The position numbers were made by a program, and so were the translations under genes. The notes under the pieces were generated by a model. It worked only from the letters and a program-made list of their open reading frames with translations. It was not told the origin of the DNA and ran no database searches. Below are positions 54,574-63,793 of a stretch of DNA of 64,000 nt, one piece after another; positions within the stretch are counted from its first letter, which is position 1, and each line of letters opens with the position of its first letter. Source of the stretch: Ketobacter sp. MCCC 1A13808 (GTDB taxonomy: Bacteria; Pseudomonadota; Gammaproteobacteria; Pseudomonadales; Ketobacteraceae); NCBI RefSeq assembly GCF_009746715.1, contig NZ_VRKW01000015.1, positions 1 through 64,000 of the forward strand, read 5' to 3'.

Positions 54574-55554
54574 GTGCTTTATTTAAAAAATATTTTGTCT
54601 CTGGTTGCCTTACTGATGCCTGCGTCCGTATATGCAGAGTTTGAATGGGTTTCATTCACGTTGGACAACGACCTGTTTCTAGGTGACGATGGGGGCTATA
54701 CCAACGGACTCTATTTGGCATTCTATGATTCCGAAAAACAAGCAACGCACCCGGAACCGTCTTGGTTACTGACGCCCTTGCAATGGAGCATTAGAGACAC
54801 CAGCACCGTCACTGCGATTAGTGCATACACCCTTGGGCAAACCATGGTGACACCTGCGGATATTACCGTCACGCTGCCCGACAAAAATGATATGCCCTAT
54901 GCCGGCTTACTGTTCATCAACAGCACGTTTTTGTCAGTCAATACGAACTACGCTGACAAAATTGGCGTCACCCTGGGCGTGCTCGGCCCACTTTCATTGG
55001 CAGAACAATCTCAGAAATTGATACATAAAATGCTTGGGTCAGAAGAACCTAAGGGCTGGGACACACAACTGGAAAACGAATTGGTATTTCAGTTAGATCG
55101 GGCCAGGGCTTGGCAATTCTGGCAATCCAACGATCAACGTTGGGATCTGGTGACGCTGGCTGACCTCACACTCGGCACTATTTCCAGCGCCATCAACGCC
55201 GGTGCTATGATCCGGTATGGAACCCGGTTATCTGATTCCTATGCAACCACACTTTTTGGGAATACCAGAACCACCAATCCCATTTCCATTGCTGGAAGTT
55301 GGAACCTCTACGCGGGGATCAAAGCCGGCTACAAATTCAATGACATTTTTATGGATGGCAATACCTATCGCGACAGCCATTCAATCGAATATAAACACGA
55401 AAGTGTCGGCGTCATACTGGGGTTTACCTTTAGCTGGGACGGCTATTCTCTTGCATTGGCTGCAACGGACTCCAACCTTTTGGTAGGTAAATCAGGATAC
55501 CCATCCGAAAGCGATGCAAGATTCGGTACCCTGACTCTGGCTATTCAGCTGTAA
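54574..55554 (+). CDS. lpxR: LpxR family lipid A 3'-O-deacylase
   Basis: 326 residues, GTG start with AGAGG 5 bases upstream. Signal peptide (LLMPASVYA) and then EWVSFTLDNDLFLGDDGGYT NGLYL-type N-terminus, in which Asn, Asp and the TNG block are conserved active-site parts of LpxR. MPYAGLLFINSTFLSV, GPLSLAEQSQKLIHKMLG and GWDTQLENELVFQLDRAR complete the signature. Calcium-dependent outer-membrane barrel enzyme that removes acyl chains from lipid A. Convergent with the methyltransferase gene. Confidence 0.85.
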   Translation: MLYLKNILSLVALLMPASVYAEFEWVSFTLDNDLFLGDDGGYTNGLYLAFYDSEKQATHPEPSWLLTPLQWSIRDTSTVTAISAYTLGQTMVTPADITVTLPDKNDMPYAGLLFINSTFLSVNTNYADKIGVTLGVLGPLSLAEQSQKLIHKMLGSEEPKGWDTQLENELVFQLDRARAWQFWQSNDQRWDLVTLADLTLGTISSAINAGAMIRYGTRLSDSYATTLFGNTRTTNPISIAGSWNLYAGIKAGYKFNDIFMDGNTYRDSHSIEYKHESVGVILGFTFSWDGYSLALAATDSNLLVGKSGYPSESDARFGTLTLAIQL

Positions 55555-55556
55555 GT

Positions 55557-56396
55557 CTACCTCTCAGCAGAAAATGACTTATTTTGCCGAGGTTTCACGA
55601 ACTTTAATGTCATTCGATCGCTTTCGCCGATGGCAAGATACTTCTTCCTATCCTTTTCACCTAATCGCAATGAAGGAGGCAAAGTCCAGACGCCCTCAGG
55701 GTGCTGTGTGCTATCTTTTGAGTTTGCATTGATTTCAGAACTTTCCAGCAACTCGAAGCCCGCCTTTTTGGCAATATTAACAACATAGGATTGCTGCATA
55801 TAACCACTGGATTCCATGTCGTCAATCGGCCTGGATTCAGGCAAACGATGTTCGACGACACCCAGAATCCCACCGGGTTTGAGTGCGGTAAAAAACGCTT
55901 TAAATGCGGATATTAACCGTTCCTCACCGCCCCCCCGCATATACCAATTGTGGATATTGCGAAACGTTAACACGCGATCAACACTGCCGGCCGGCGCAAT
56001 CGCACCCTGTGATGGTGGATCAAATGTTGTAATCTTCATACCGCTGTAAAGCGCCTGCTGAGAGGCTGTCTTTTCTTCAAACCGCTGACGCGATTTACGA
56101 AAGTAATCGGAGCTTGAGTTCTCATTGAATTGGGCGGCATAAAGCTGCCCATTGTCTTTTAAATAAGGGGCAAGGATTTCGGTATACCAGCCACTGGCGC
56201 CGGGCCAAATTTCAACGACATGATGACTTGGCTCCACTCCAAAAAACATCAGAGTTTCATAGGGGTGACGATATTCATCCCGAGGGCTGCTCTGGACGCG
56301 ATGGCTGGCCTCAATTGCGCTTTTCAGCGCCTTGTTTTCTGCGTAGGCTTGATATGGCAGCACTAGTAAAAATACACATAACAATCTGATTATCAT
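55557..56396 (-). CDS. Exported class I SAM-dependent methyltransferase-like protein
   Basis: 279 residues from the ATG at 56396; a TTG at 56405 overlaps the previous stop. Signal peptide MIIRLLCVFLLVLPYQAYA, then a Rossmann methyltransferase fold: VVEIWPGASGWYTEILAPYL (motif I), RVLTFRNIHNWYMRGG and LKPGGILGVVEH. Periplasmic proteins with this fold are common in gammaproteobacteria, although SAM is not expected in the periplasm, so the function is unclear. Coupled to a 56-residue protein gene upstream. Confidence 0.8.
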   Translation of the reverse strand: MIIRLLCVFLLVLPYQAYAENKALKSAIEASHRVQSSPRDEYRHPYETLMFFGVEPSHHVVEIWPGASGWYTEILAPYLKDNGQLYAAQFNENSSSDYFRKSRQRFEEKTASQQALYSGMKITTFDPPSQGAIAPAGSVDRVLTFRNIHNWYMRGGGEERLISAFKAFFTALKPGGILGVVEHRLPESRPIDDMESSGYMQQSYVVNIAKKAGFELLESSEINANSKDSTQHPEGVWTLPPSLRLGEKDRKKYLAIGESDRMTLKFVKPRQNKSFSAER

Positions 56397-56401
56397 GATT
56401 T

Positions 56402-56572
56402 TCAATCCTTTTTATCCAACGTAAGTTCGATTGATTTGCTGTTCCCTGCAAACCATTTTTGTACATACAGGGTTCCGACTATGGGGGCGGTTCCCTCATC
56501 CGGAATTTCTTTGAATCGAACGCTGTTTTTAGTTTCCTTTTCGTATTCGAATTTCACGGTTTTCTTGGACAT
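56402..56572 (-). CDS. Small conserved hypothetical protein
   Basis: 56 residues from the ATG at 56572, which has GGAG 8 bases upstream; the longer frame to 56638 lacks a site. The sequence KKTVKFEYEKETKNSVRFKE, IVGTLYVQKWFAG and SIELTLDKK recalls a small conserved family found in diverse prokaryotes with unknown function. Its TGA overlaps the TTG/near-start of the methyltransferase gene. No signal peptide, so probably cytoplasmic. Confidence 0.7.
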   Translation of the reverse strand: MSKKTVKFEYEKETKNSVRFKEIPDEGTAPIVGTLYVQKWFAGNSKSIELTLDKKD

Positions 56573-56754
56573 CTGACGAACTCCTATTGCAAGATACGCT
56601 TGTTTAATTTTTATACACAACAAGACCCACACAGACATACTATGCGGTTCTTCATAGTGGGGATAGTATTCTGAGACTTTGCATGGGAAGAAAAGTGCCG
56701 GTTGAGCGCACGGAAGGGATTGATGTTGAACTGGGGAACGAAGCGGCTTCTTAA

Positions 56755-58368
56755 TTACTCATCAATATCGTGATCCGTCGGCTCAAAAATCTGAAAATGA
56801 TTACGTCCCCGCTGTTTGACTTTATACATTGCTTTATCCGCTTGGTTTATCAGGTCAGATAGCTGATCGCCGTGTTGAGGATACAAGGATATGCCAATAC
56901 TGGCGCCCACATAATCTTCGCATCCTGCGGCAAATTCAATGGGTTTGGTAATGTAATCCAGTAATTTTTGGGCAATCACGGAGACTGAGGCAATTTGAGT
57001 GCCCGGGCAGACAAAAACCAAAAATTCATCTCCTCCCCAGCGAATCACCAAATCCCCATCACGCAGCGCCTCTTTCATCCGCTCGGCAATTGAAACCAGT
57101 ACCTTATCGCCCGCCTCATGCCCATAGGTATCATTGATAGGTTTAAAGCGATCCAGGTCGATTAACATTAATGCACACATCTGATCTTCGTCATGAGCTT
57201 TTTGCAACGCGTCCTCTAGTAAACGTTCACCAGCTCGACGGTTGTATAGTTGTGTCAATGAATCTCTTTCCGCTTCTTGCCGAATGCGTTGCTCGCGTCT
57301 GGCGCGCTCTGAAATATCGTAAAGAATACATTCAATCAGTAACTCATCCTGTTCATCGCGAACGGGAGAAAAAAGTGCATGCAGCCAGCGGCGCGAGTTC
57401 CGTTGTGGACTGGCTAACTGAAGATCCTGACTCAAGGCTGAACTGTCTCGTGCCCCCTTCAACAACTCTCCCACCAAATGCACATCTTCAAACAGGTCCA
57501 CAAACTTCAACGTGTCTTTACTTTCATCGCCAACAATAGAGGACATAATCGCATCAAATGAAGGGTTGGATAAGGTTATTCTTCCGCTATCATCAACCAA
57601 TGCAATACCACAGCTGGCTTCTTCGAATATGAGCCTGAACCGCTTTTCAACGGATTCGACATACAATCGTAAGCGCCGTTCTTCTTCTAACGTGATCTGG
57701 ACGGAATCCAAAAGTTCATTGGTATCCGATATCAATTGACCAACTTCGTCAGATCGGTGTCCCCGCAACATGGGTAATCGATCGCTGCTACCGGGTGACG
57801 TGGAGTGCAGCAGCTCAGCAAGCTTTTTCAGGGGGCGGGTCAACATACCATTAATTAATAGAATAACTAACAGAGTTAAACCCAATGAATGAGCAACCAG
57901 AGTAAGCACGTAAACCCGGGCCACCGTGTTTGCGCGATCTTCTATATCTTCGTTATTCGGCCTTAAAAGAATCTCGCCAGTGGACTCATCTGGCATAAAG
58001 GGTGATACCAGCTTAAAATGGCGTACCTTACTTTCATCCGTTGGAGAGCCATCGGCACTAACCCAGTCTCCAATATCGATACGCATACCCGATGTTGAAC
58101 GTAGTGAAGATGCCAACACAATATCGTTGCTAGCCAAACCACGAACCACCTCTTTAGCGAGTTCCTGATTATCCAGATACGCCGCCACCGCTGCACTACT
58201 TTCTATGGTAGAGACCAATTGATCGATCTGGTGATCTGCCTGCGACAATTGTTCGTTATAGATTTGCTTATAAAAGTAAAAAGACAGTAAAAGCGTTTGT
58301 AAAGCTGCCCCTATCAGAATGAATACACCAGTACGTAAAGACAGAGAGTGATGGAGTTTAATTGACAC
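56755..58368 (-). CDS. Membrane diguanylate cyclase with PAS and GGDEF domains (module 2 output)
   Basis: 537 residues, GTG start. Domain order: TM helix (GVFILIGAALQTLLLSFYFY), periplasmic sensor segment (about residues 35-150), TM helix (VYVLTLVAHSLGLTLLVILL), HAMP-like linker (TRPLKKLAELLHSTSPG), PAS domain (EEASCGIALVDDSGRITLSN), and GGDEF domain with intact RWGGDEFLVF active site and product-inhibition I-site RDGD five residues before it. Makes cyclic di-GMP. It overlaps the PstS-like gene by 11 bases, so the three-gene porin/PstS-like/cyclase operon is strongly coupled. The periplasmic protein may deliver the signal to its sensor segment. Confidence 0.9.
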   Translation of the reverse strand: MSIKLHHSLSLRTGVFILIGAALQTLLLSFYFYKQIYNEQLSQADHQIDQLVSTIESSAAVAAYLDNQELAKEVVRGLASNDIVLASSLRSTSGMRIDIGDWVSADGSPTDESKVRHFKLVSPFMPDESTGEILLRPNNEDIEDRANTVARVYVLTLVAHSLGLTLLVILLINGMLTRPLKKLAELLHSTSPGSSDRLPMLRGHRSDEVGQLISDTNELLDSVQITLEEERRLRLYVESVEKRFRLIFEEASCGIALVDDSGRITLSNPSFDAIMSSIVGDESKDTLKFVDLFEDVHLVGELLKGARDSSALSQDLQLASPQRNSRRWLHALFSPVRDEQDELLIECILYDISERARREQRIRQEAERDSLTQLYNRRAGERLLEDALQKAHDEDQMCALMLIDLDRFKPINDTYGHEAGDKVLVSIAERMKEALRDGDLVIRWGGDEFLVFVCPGTQIASVSVIAQKLLDYITKPIEFAAGCEDYVGASIGISLYPQHGDQLSDLINQADKAMYKVKQRGRNHFQIFEPTDHDIDE

Positions 58369-58786
58369 GGGCTACAACCTTAACGCTGTTATCCAGATTA
58401 ACGCTTTCGATATATCCGATCGCATTTATATTACTGCGCACCGCTGACAATACGCTGTTATTGTCGTTCAACACTTGTGGAGGCGTTGCCCGGCCAGTAA
58501 ATAAAAGTTTTGCCCAATAGGCAGTTACTTGGCCAATACTTTTATTTACAAGGCTACGATAGAAATCTTTTCTCACCATGGAGTCTGGATCCTGATCCAA
58601 TCGATATACCAGACTACCATCAGGGAAATGTAAGTTGCGCCCCATATATAGGTCAACCAATTCTCGATGACTAAACCCGGAGACCGGGTTTGCCTCATTG
58701 ACTACCACGACAATGTCGGCGCGAGCCAGGCAACCGAACACCAATCCAAATAACAATAGCGTGACGTGTTTCAGTAACTTATTCAT
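58358..58786 (-). CDS. Short PstS-like periplasmic protein (module 2)
   Basis: 142 residues. Signal peptide ending GCLARA, then DIVVVVNEANPVSGFSHREL, LYMGRNLHFPDGSLVYRLDQ, YWAKLLFTGRATPPQ and INAIGYIESVNLDNSVKVV, the same layout as the 46817 product. Such one-lobe phosphate-binding-like proteins are usually periplasmic. The ATG overlaps the stop of the porin gene (ATGA) and its own end overlaps the cyclase start. Inferred to sense a small molecule and pass it to the adjacent cyclase. Confidence 0.8.
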   Translation of the reverse strand: MNKLLKHVTLLLFGLVFGCLARADIVVVVNEANPVSGFSHRELVDLYMGRNLHFPDGSLVYRLDQDPDSMVRKDFYRSLVNKSIGQVTAYWAKLLFTGRATPPQVLNDNNSVLSAVRSNINAIGYIESVNLDNSVKVVARVN

Positions 58787-60066
58787 CGAAATACAAAGTT
58801 CAGATTAACAGAGAAAGTGTCAATTTCCTGATTCGTATCAGGCACAGACCGTATATCCCAAAGACCGCCAGAATAGCCATCTATCCAGGAATGATCCCAT
58901 TGAGCTTTTAACGCCAGGTTATAACGAAGGTCCCACCGCAATCCGGTAGATACACTGCGCTGCCCGATTCGGGTCGAGTCAAATACGGTTTGTGTCGTTT
59001 GTCTGAGAAAAGCTAATTGTTCCGTAATAATAGGCGCCGGAGTTAATACCGGAGACTCAGGAAGCACTTTTCTTGGTTTCCTCGGCTCGATGAATGCACC
59101 CAATATGAACGGTGTAACTGAACCAACTTGATAACCAACGCTGAAATAACCATTCACAGACGGCGGATACACTTCCATATCGGAGGCAAAATAACTGATC
59201 TCGGATTGTATATGCCAAGGATTGGCGATATAAGAAGCACCAACGGCATAATACTGAATTTTCGGCTTGTTTATTTTCAAACGTTCACTGATTGCAGTGG
59301 CTTCCGGCCAGATCACCGACGCTTGCAATAACGCATCTGCGAGGGGGTCCGTACCGGGAAAATAATTTCCCTCCTGACCAAACTCGTTTTCCGACGCGCT
59401 GAATTTCAATTGCCAATGCTCCGTCTCCCAGCTAATAGTCGCTCCTACACTCATTTTGAGCTCCAGATCAATGAGCGTATCGGCAACAGATATTGTGGAC
59501 TGACTGGTGTTGATGGCCAGTTTTGCGCGTAAAGTACCCTTCCCCAAATGGGACGACCAGATCGCGTCTACACCATCACGGTTAGCAAAAGCCAAAGGTG
59601 TGTAAAATTCAGGAGGTGGCCGAGTCCATAGGTAGGCGAAACCCACGTTACGATAATCAGAAAGCATAAACAGATCCGTTCCCATACGACCTGCGCGGAT
59701 AGTCCAGTCAGGGCTCAGGCGATAACGCAAAAAAGCCCACTCAAGGCTGTTCTTTAAGCTGTCCTCGGCTCGGTCCTTCCCTACGAACTGCACCGCGCCG
59801 CCCAGACGATCACCGAACTGCATATCCATTTGGAGGCCCAGCACAGAATCCGGTACAAAGGACCAGTCGCCGTCAAATAGACTTTCGCGATCCAGGTCAC
59901 CTCGGAAACCGAGATTGTCGTCTCCGCCACGGGTCAGTGCCAGTGTGCCGAAACTACTGAAGCGGAACATCTTTTTCCCCGAGACTTCCTGGGCCATACC
60001 CAAACTGCTTTGGTACAAAAGTGTTAAAAACAGGAACAGCGGTACAAACCGCTGAAATAATTTCAT
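58783..60066 (-). CDS. Outer-membrane beta-barrel porin-like protein (module 2)
   Basis: 427 residues. Signal peptide ending SLGMAQE, then beta-strand pattern and terminal FSVNLNFVFR. Common block with the product of 45733-46803: LEWAFLRYRLSPDWTIRAGR and YLWTRPPPEFY; the loop regions differ. First gene of a porin/PstS-like/diguanylate cyclase operon with overlapping genes. It may admit the ligand that the downstream proteins detect. No operon promoter was firmly located in the 110 bases upstream. Confidence 0.75.
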   Translation of the reverse strand: MKLFQRFVPLFLFLTLLYQSSLGMAQEVSGKKMFRFSSFGTLALTRGGDDNLGFRGDLDRESLFDGDWSFVPDSVLGLQMDMQFGDRLGGAVQFVGKDRAEDSLKNSLEWAFLRYRLSPDWTIRAGRMGTDLFMLSDYRNVGFAYLWTRPPPEFYTPLAFANRDGVDAIWSSHLGKGTLRAKLAINTSQSTISVADTLIDLELKMSVGATISWETEHWQLKFSASENEFGQEGNYFPGTDPLADALLQASVIWPEATAISERLKINKPKIQYYAVGASYIANPWHIQSEISYFASDMEVYPPSVNGYFSVGYQVGSVTPFILGAFIEPRKPRKVLPESPVLTPAPIITEQLAFLRQTTQTVFDSTRIGQRSVSTGLRWDLRYNLALKAQWDHSWIDGYSGGLWDIRSVPDTNQEIDTFSVNLNFVFR

Positions 60067-60180
60067 TTATTCAACCCTGAGAACAAGATTAAAGCACTAA
60101 GAATTAAGAGCTTAGATCAATTGTAGCAGTAAAAAGAATAAACAAAAGATGACACATACCGGGCGTACTCCGGCCGAACT

Positions 60181-60850
60181 TTAATTCAGTGCCGCCATCG
60201 GAACAATCGGCAAAACCACACTGAACGGGTACTGAGGACTATTGTGAATCGTTGTAATGCCGCCTGCCGCACGTTCCTGACGCGGGCAATTCAAAATGCC
60301 CTGTGCTTGATTGCTGGGGCTGATCGCAACCCGGAGCTTATTACCCTTGCGAATAACCGCGCTGGTGGGAAATATTTCTATTTGCATCTTTACAATTTCC
60401 CCCGGAGATAACAACCGGGCTTTCTCCTGAGTCAGATAGTGATACGGCTGTATCATTTCACCTTTCAATATGCGTGAGCGCTGCTGATCTACCGCCCGTA
60501 AAGAAGCTAAAAGCAACCCGTTGGAAAGCGGCATGGCATGCTCCTGAGTCGATCGCATGAGCTGAGACATATGTTCTGGATAGGCCAGCATTGCCGGAAT
60601 ATTCTGTGTTGAAAGTAACTGCGTTATCAACATCCATGTTCGCAAAACCGGCCTGCTCATCCTCACCAAACAACTCCCAACCACCCTCAGAGGCACCGGT
60701 ACCAAGAGCATCCACCGCTACCTGAACGTAGCCCCGCCTCACCATAAAAAAATCCGGAGTGCCCAACATCAGATGATAAAACGTTACTTCCAACAGTGCC
60801 CGGGAATTTCACTGGGCTCAGGGAGAAACACTTTTTGAACGGGGCGGGTG
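60181..60850 (-). pseudogene. CocE/NonD-type hydrolase, internally deleted
   Basis: An N-terminal part (GTPDFFMVRRGYVQVAVDAL, then GTGASEGGWELFGEDEQ) of X-Pro dipeptidyl-peptidase/CocE-type hydrolases is followed after a frame change by the C-terminal domain (IPAMLAYPEHMSQLMRSTQE, PYHYLTQEKARLLSPGEIVK, IHNSPQYPFSVVLPIVP). The catalytic Ser region and several hundred residues between are absent. Ends at 60181. Not functional. Confidence 0.8.
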
Positions 60851-60863
60851 GCTTAGGTATTAC

Positions 60864-61052
60864 ATGAGGCTTATAGCGAAGGAAATGGGTTCTTCCCATG
60901 AAGACGGCTATCTCATACGCACCCGAATTTCACAGGATCTTCAAGCCGCCATGCTGGGTATAACCAGGCAAACACTCAACAAGGAAATGGCGGAATTAAA
61001 AAGATCTGGTGTGATCAAGAAGCTCGGATCCCATTACTGGGTTAAAGATTGA
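60864..61052 (+). pseudogene. Crp/Fnr-family regulator, C-terminal HTH remnant
   Basis: 62 codons reading LIRTRISQDLQAAMLGITRQ and TLNKEMAELKRSGVIKKLG, the winged helix-turn-helix typical of Crp/Fnr proteins. The cyclic-nucleotide-binding N-terminus is missing; upstream DNA belongs to the CocE-type remnant on the other strand. ATG 60864 is internal to the original gene. Probably a truncated relic, though a free HTH peptide cannot be excluded. Confidence 0.75.
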
Positions 61053-61131
61053 ATGCCAATATCTATAATCACACCACGGACCACACCACATTGTCTCTAT
61101 GGCTGGCTCGTGGTGCAGGTCTCCACGCTAC

Positions 61132-62514
61132 CTATTCAGCCATCGCTACCTTTTCAGTTTTAACGACCTCAGACCAGCTGATTAAAGCACCCTTGCCTTT
61201 TGCTTTTTCTGCCTCGCCCTTTTTCATATAGGACACCAGCTCACCAGATGGATGCTCTACATAAAATGCGACATGACTAAACAGTTTTAAACCGGTTGCT
61301 TTATCATATACATACGCTGCATTAATCTTTTCGCCGGTTTCACTGAGTTTCTTATAGTCTGCGGTCATCTCCGCCACTGAGTCATAGGATTTTATCCCGG
61401 ACTTATCCAGCCATATTTCCGCAGGCGCCAGATTTTTATCATCAACAACCGGTGTCACCATTGTAGTCAATTGCTTGTCATAACTCACACCGCGAGCTTC
61501 GTACGCTGCCTTCACATAGGTTGAATCGATCCATTTTTCGAACGTTAACGGGGGTACATCTTTTTCCTTCATTAGAAGATCATGATCGTACTTTAACGCA
61601 GCAACCCACTCAGGTTTGATTGACGCTTCGAAAGTGGATATACCGCCTTTGGAGAAATAAAGATAAAGGACTTCTTTTTCAATGCCGGTCCACTCCCCTA
61701 CTTTGGTTGCAGCCATAACCGGATCAGCGTTAATCCAATCCTGAGCTTCCAATGTCGCATTTAAATACGCCTGAACAATTTCAGGATACTTTTCTGCAAA
61801 AGCGGTCCTTACAACGGTGCCGTGAAATGTCGGAATATCCGCTTCGCTGCCGTCATATATTTTGCGACCTGTACCACGAAACTCCATAACCTCAGACCAG
61901 GGACAAAAATCCGAATGAGCGTCTATTTTACCCTGGGCGATATTACTGACGCCAACCGGAGGCGCCTGGTTCTTTAGCTCCACCCCATCCAGCATATCGT
62001 GGTCCCGCAACACTTTTAATGTCATTCCCCATGCCGCACTTCCGACCGGTGTGGAAATAGTTTTACCTTTTAACTGGTCTAACGAATAGACATCGGAATT
62101 CATTGGCACAACAATGCCGTTCCCTGTCCCTTTCAGGTTATAACCCGTCACGGCAATGAACCGGCTCTCGGTTTTTCCGAGTTCTTCAAACTTCGCCCCG
62201 TTCACTATGAGAGGATAATCGCCCATGACCCCGAACGATAATTTGCCTGCGATCATTTGATTGGTAATCGGGGGACCGGAAGTGTAATCCTTATATACAA
62301 TTTTATAATCAGCATCGCTGTACTTACCGTCCTTGGGAAGATGTTTTTCAAGCAGCTTTAACTTTTCAAGAATAATCCCTCCGGGAACCGTATTCGTAAC
62401 CGTACTTTGATGTCCGATTCCTATGGTAATTGTTTCAGCACCGACAATCGGTGCCACCAGAGATGCTACCCCACACACAATAAGTGATCTGGTCTTATTC
62501 AAGCCCGCAAACAT
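61132..62514 (-). CDS. ABC transporter substrate-binding protein, NMT1/SsuA/TauA-like
   Basis: 460 residues, ATG with GGAG 8 bases upstream. Signal peptide (SLIVCGVASLVAPIVGAET), then TITIGIGHQSTVTNTVPGGI, GVMGDYPLIVNGAKFEELGK, LKGKTISTPVGSAAWGMTLK and VVRTAFAEKYPEIVQAYLNA, which fit periplasmic binding proteins for nitrate, sulfonates or taurine. Somewhat long for the family. No permease or ATPase gene is in the window, so it is an orphan or feeds a transporter elsewhere. The substrate is not known. Confidence 0.85.
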   Translation of the reverse strand: MFAGLNKTRSLIVCGVASLVAPIVGAETITIGIGHQSTVTNTVPGGIILEKLKLLEKHLPKDGKYSDADYKIVYKDYTSGPPITNQMIAGKLSFGVMGDYPLIVNGAKFEELGKTESRFIAVTGYNLKGTGNGIVVPMNSDVYSLDQLKGKTISTPVGSAAWGMTLKVLRDHDMLDGVELKNQAPPVGVSNIAQGKIDAHSDFCPWSEVMEFRGTGRKIYDGSEADIPTFHGTVVRTAFAEKYPEIVQAYLNATLEAQDWINADPVMAATKVGEWTGIEKEVLYLYFSKGGISTFEASIKPEWVAALKYDHDLLMKEKDVPPLTFEKWIDSTYVKAAYEARGVSYDKQLTTMVTPVVDDKNLAPAEIWLDKSGIKSYDSVAEMTADYKKLSETGEKINAAYVYDKATGLKLFSHVAFYVEHPSGELVSYMKKGEAEKAKGKGALISWSEVVKTEKVAMAE

Positions 62515-63049
62515 ATAGTTCTCTCCTCAGGATTCTTAACATACTTTACTAACTGACCCGCCTGCGATTCGAATTCACCGATTCACACGCTGTCATAACT
62601 TGTAATAACCATTTGAATGACAACATAAAGTAGAGCACGTAGCGTGCCAAAGATCACCCAATAAACATATAACTATCTGATATTAAGAGGTATTTTTCGT
62701 ATCCAAACAGAATATTTTCTAGCGCTGATAATAAGGTGGTCGCAAGAAATAAGTGCACGTAAGATCGAAAACCAGAAATGGCAGCACATTGCTAGGGCGC
62801 GCAAAAATAGGGTTTTAGAACAAGTAGTACAACTGAAAAATTGGGAAATGACGCTCAAAGTATTTGATAGGCCTACGCTGGCGGGCTATCTATTATACGT
62901 AAGCTTCTCGGCTATGACGATCGGGGCTTGTATTACCAGCGCCCACGACCAGTATTCAGTAGAACATTTTTGCAATGATCCAACCGGGCCTCACTCAATG
63001 TTTACTTTTAACTTGTAGACAGGCCCGGTACCGCTAAAATTCACCCATT
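62515..63049. other. Long intergenic region with a stop-to-stop open frame
   Basis: 535 bases without a named gene. On the plus strand the frame is open for 117 codons from 62665 to the TAG at 63016-63018, including WSQEISARKIENQKWQHIAR and GYLLYVSFSAMTIGACI, but with no good start codon or ribosome site early in it. It may be a decayed gene. No RNA gene was recognised. Confidence 0.35.
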
Positions 63050-63481
63050 CTAATGGTAGGGTTTACAACACTGAGCAATCCCTTCGGACATAGCGCCACC
63101 ATCAGTGCATTTTTTCGCGATATCAGACAGTGTGATCATACCTCTGAACTGTTTGCTCGACTGGTCCTTTAGAACTACTAGCCGTTGAATTTGGTGCTGT
63201 TTCATATTGTGAAGAATATCTGAGATATCATCATCCTCGAAGCAATAGAACACTTTCTCCGTCGCTATATCCGATACTTTCGCGCCCAAATCTTTACCTT
63301 GGGCAACCGCCTTTAACACGATATCGCGATCTGTGACGATGCCCACCAATTTTTGCTTACTATCGTCTCCCACAGGTAAACATCCGCATCCTGTTTCGCG
63401 CATGATTTCTGCTACTGCTTGTATGGAAGTGGTAGCATCAATGAATTCCGGTTTATGGGTAGCAACATGTTTAACTTGCAT
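63050..63481 (-). CDS. CBS domain pair protein
   Basis: 143 residues, ATG with GGAG 10 bases upstream. Two CBS motifs: TTSIQAVAEIMRETGCGCLP with KLVGIVTDRDIVLKAV, and CFEDDDISDILHNMKQHQIQ with RGMITLSDIAKKC. Such stand-alone pairs bind adenine nucleotides (AMP, ATP or SAM) and sense energy state or redox. Rich in Cys near the C-terminus (CTDGG, QCCKPYH). No operon partner. Confidence 0.9.
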   Translation of the reverse strand: MQVKHVATHKPEFIDATTSIQAVAEIMRETGCGCLPVGDDSKQKLVGIVTDRDIVLKAVAQGKDLGAKVSDIATEKVFYCFEDDDISDILHNMKQHQIQRLVVLKDQSSKQFRGMITLSDIAKKCTDGGAMSEGIAQCCKPYH

Positions 63482-63793
63482 AAATTATATCTCCGTTAAT
63501 TTTTTCTAGATAATGTAAGAGAGGTACACATCTAATATCCCTCTGGGTTTAAATAAGCAAACGCCACACCAATTATAGGTATCCGCAATTTCATTTTTGA
63601 ATAACGATTTCTAGCAGATTTTTAATTGCACATTTACAATTCAACAACCTCATAAATCGCATGTCTATTAGATGATGATCCAGATGATCCACTTTTAATA
63701 TGCGACGTTCTGACGGAACTTCACATCCCAAAATCTAGTATCAGAATATCCAATGATCGCCAACAAAATTGGAATTAACTTTTACCTTTTTCT
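63482..63793. other. Intergenic stretch, nothing recognised
   Basis: About 310 AT-rich bases between the CBS gene and the BrkB-family gene. No hairpin, repeat or credible ORF stood out. Confidence 0.4.

Noticed and set aside
63482-63793. Short open frame with an Asp-rich start before the BrkB gene
   Set aside because: Under 40 codons, no start or ribosome site.
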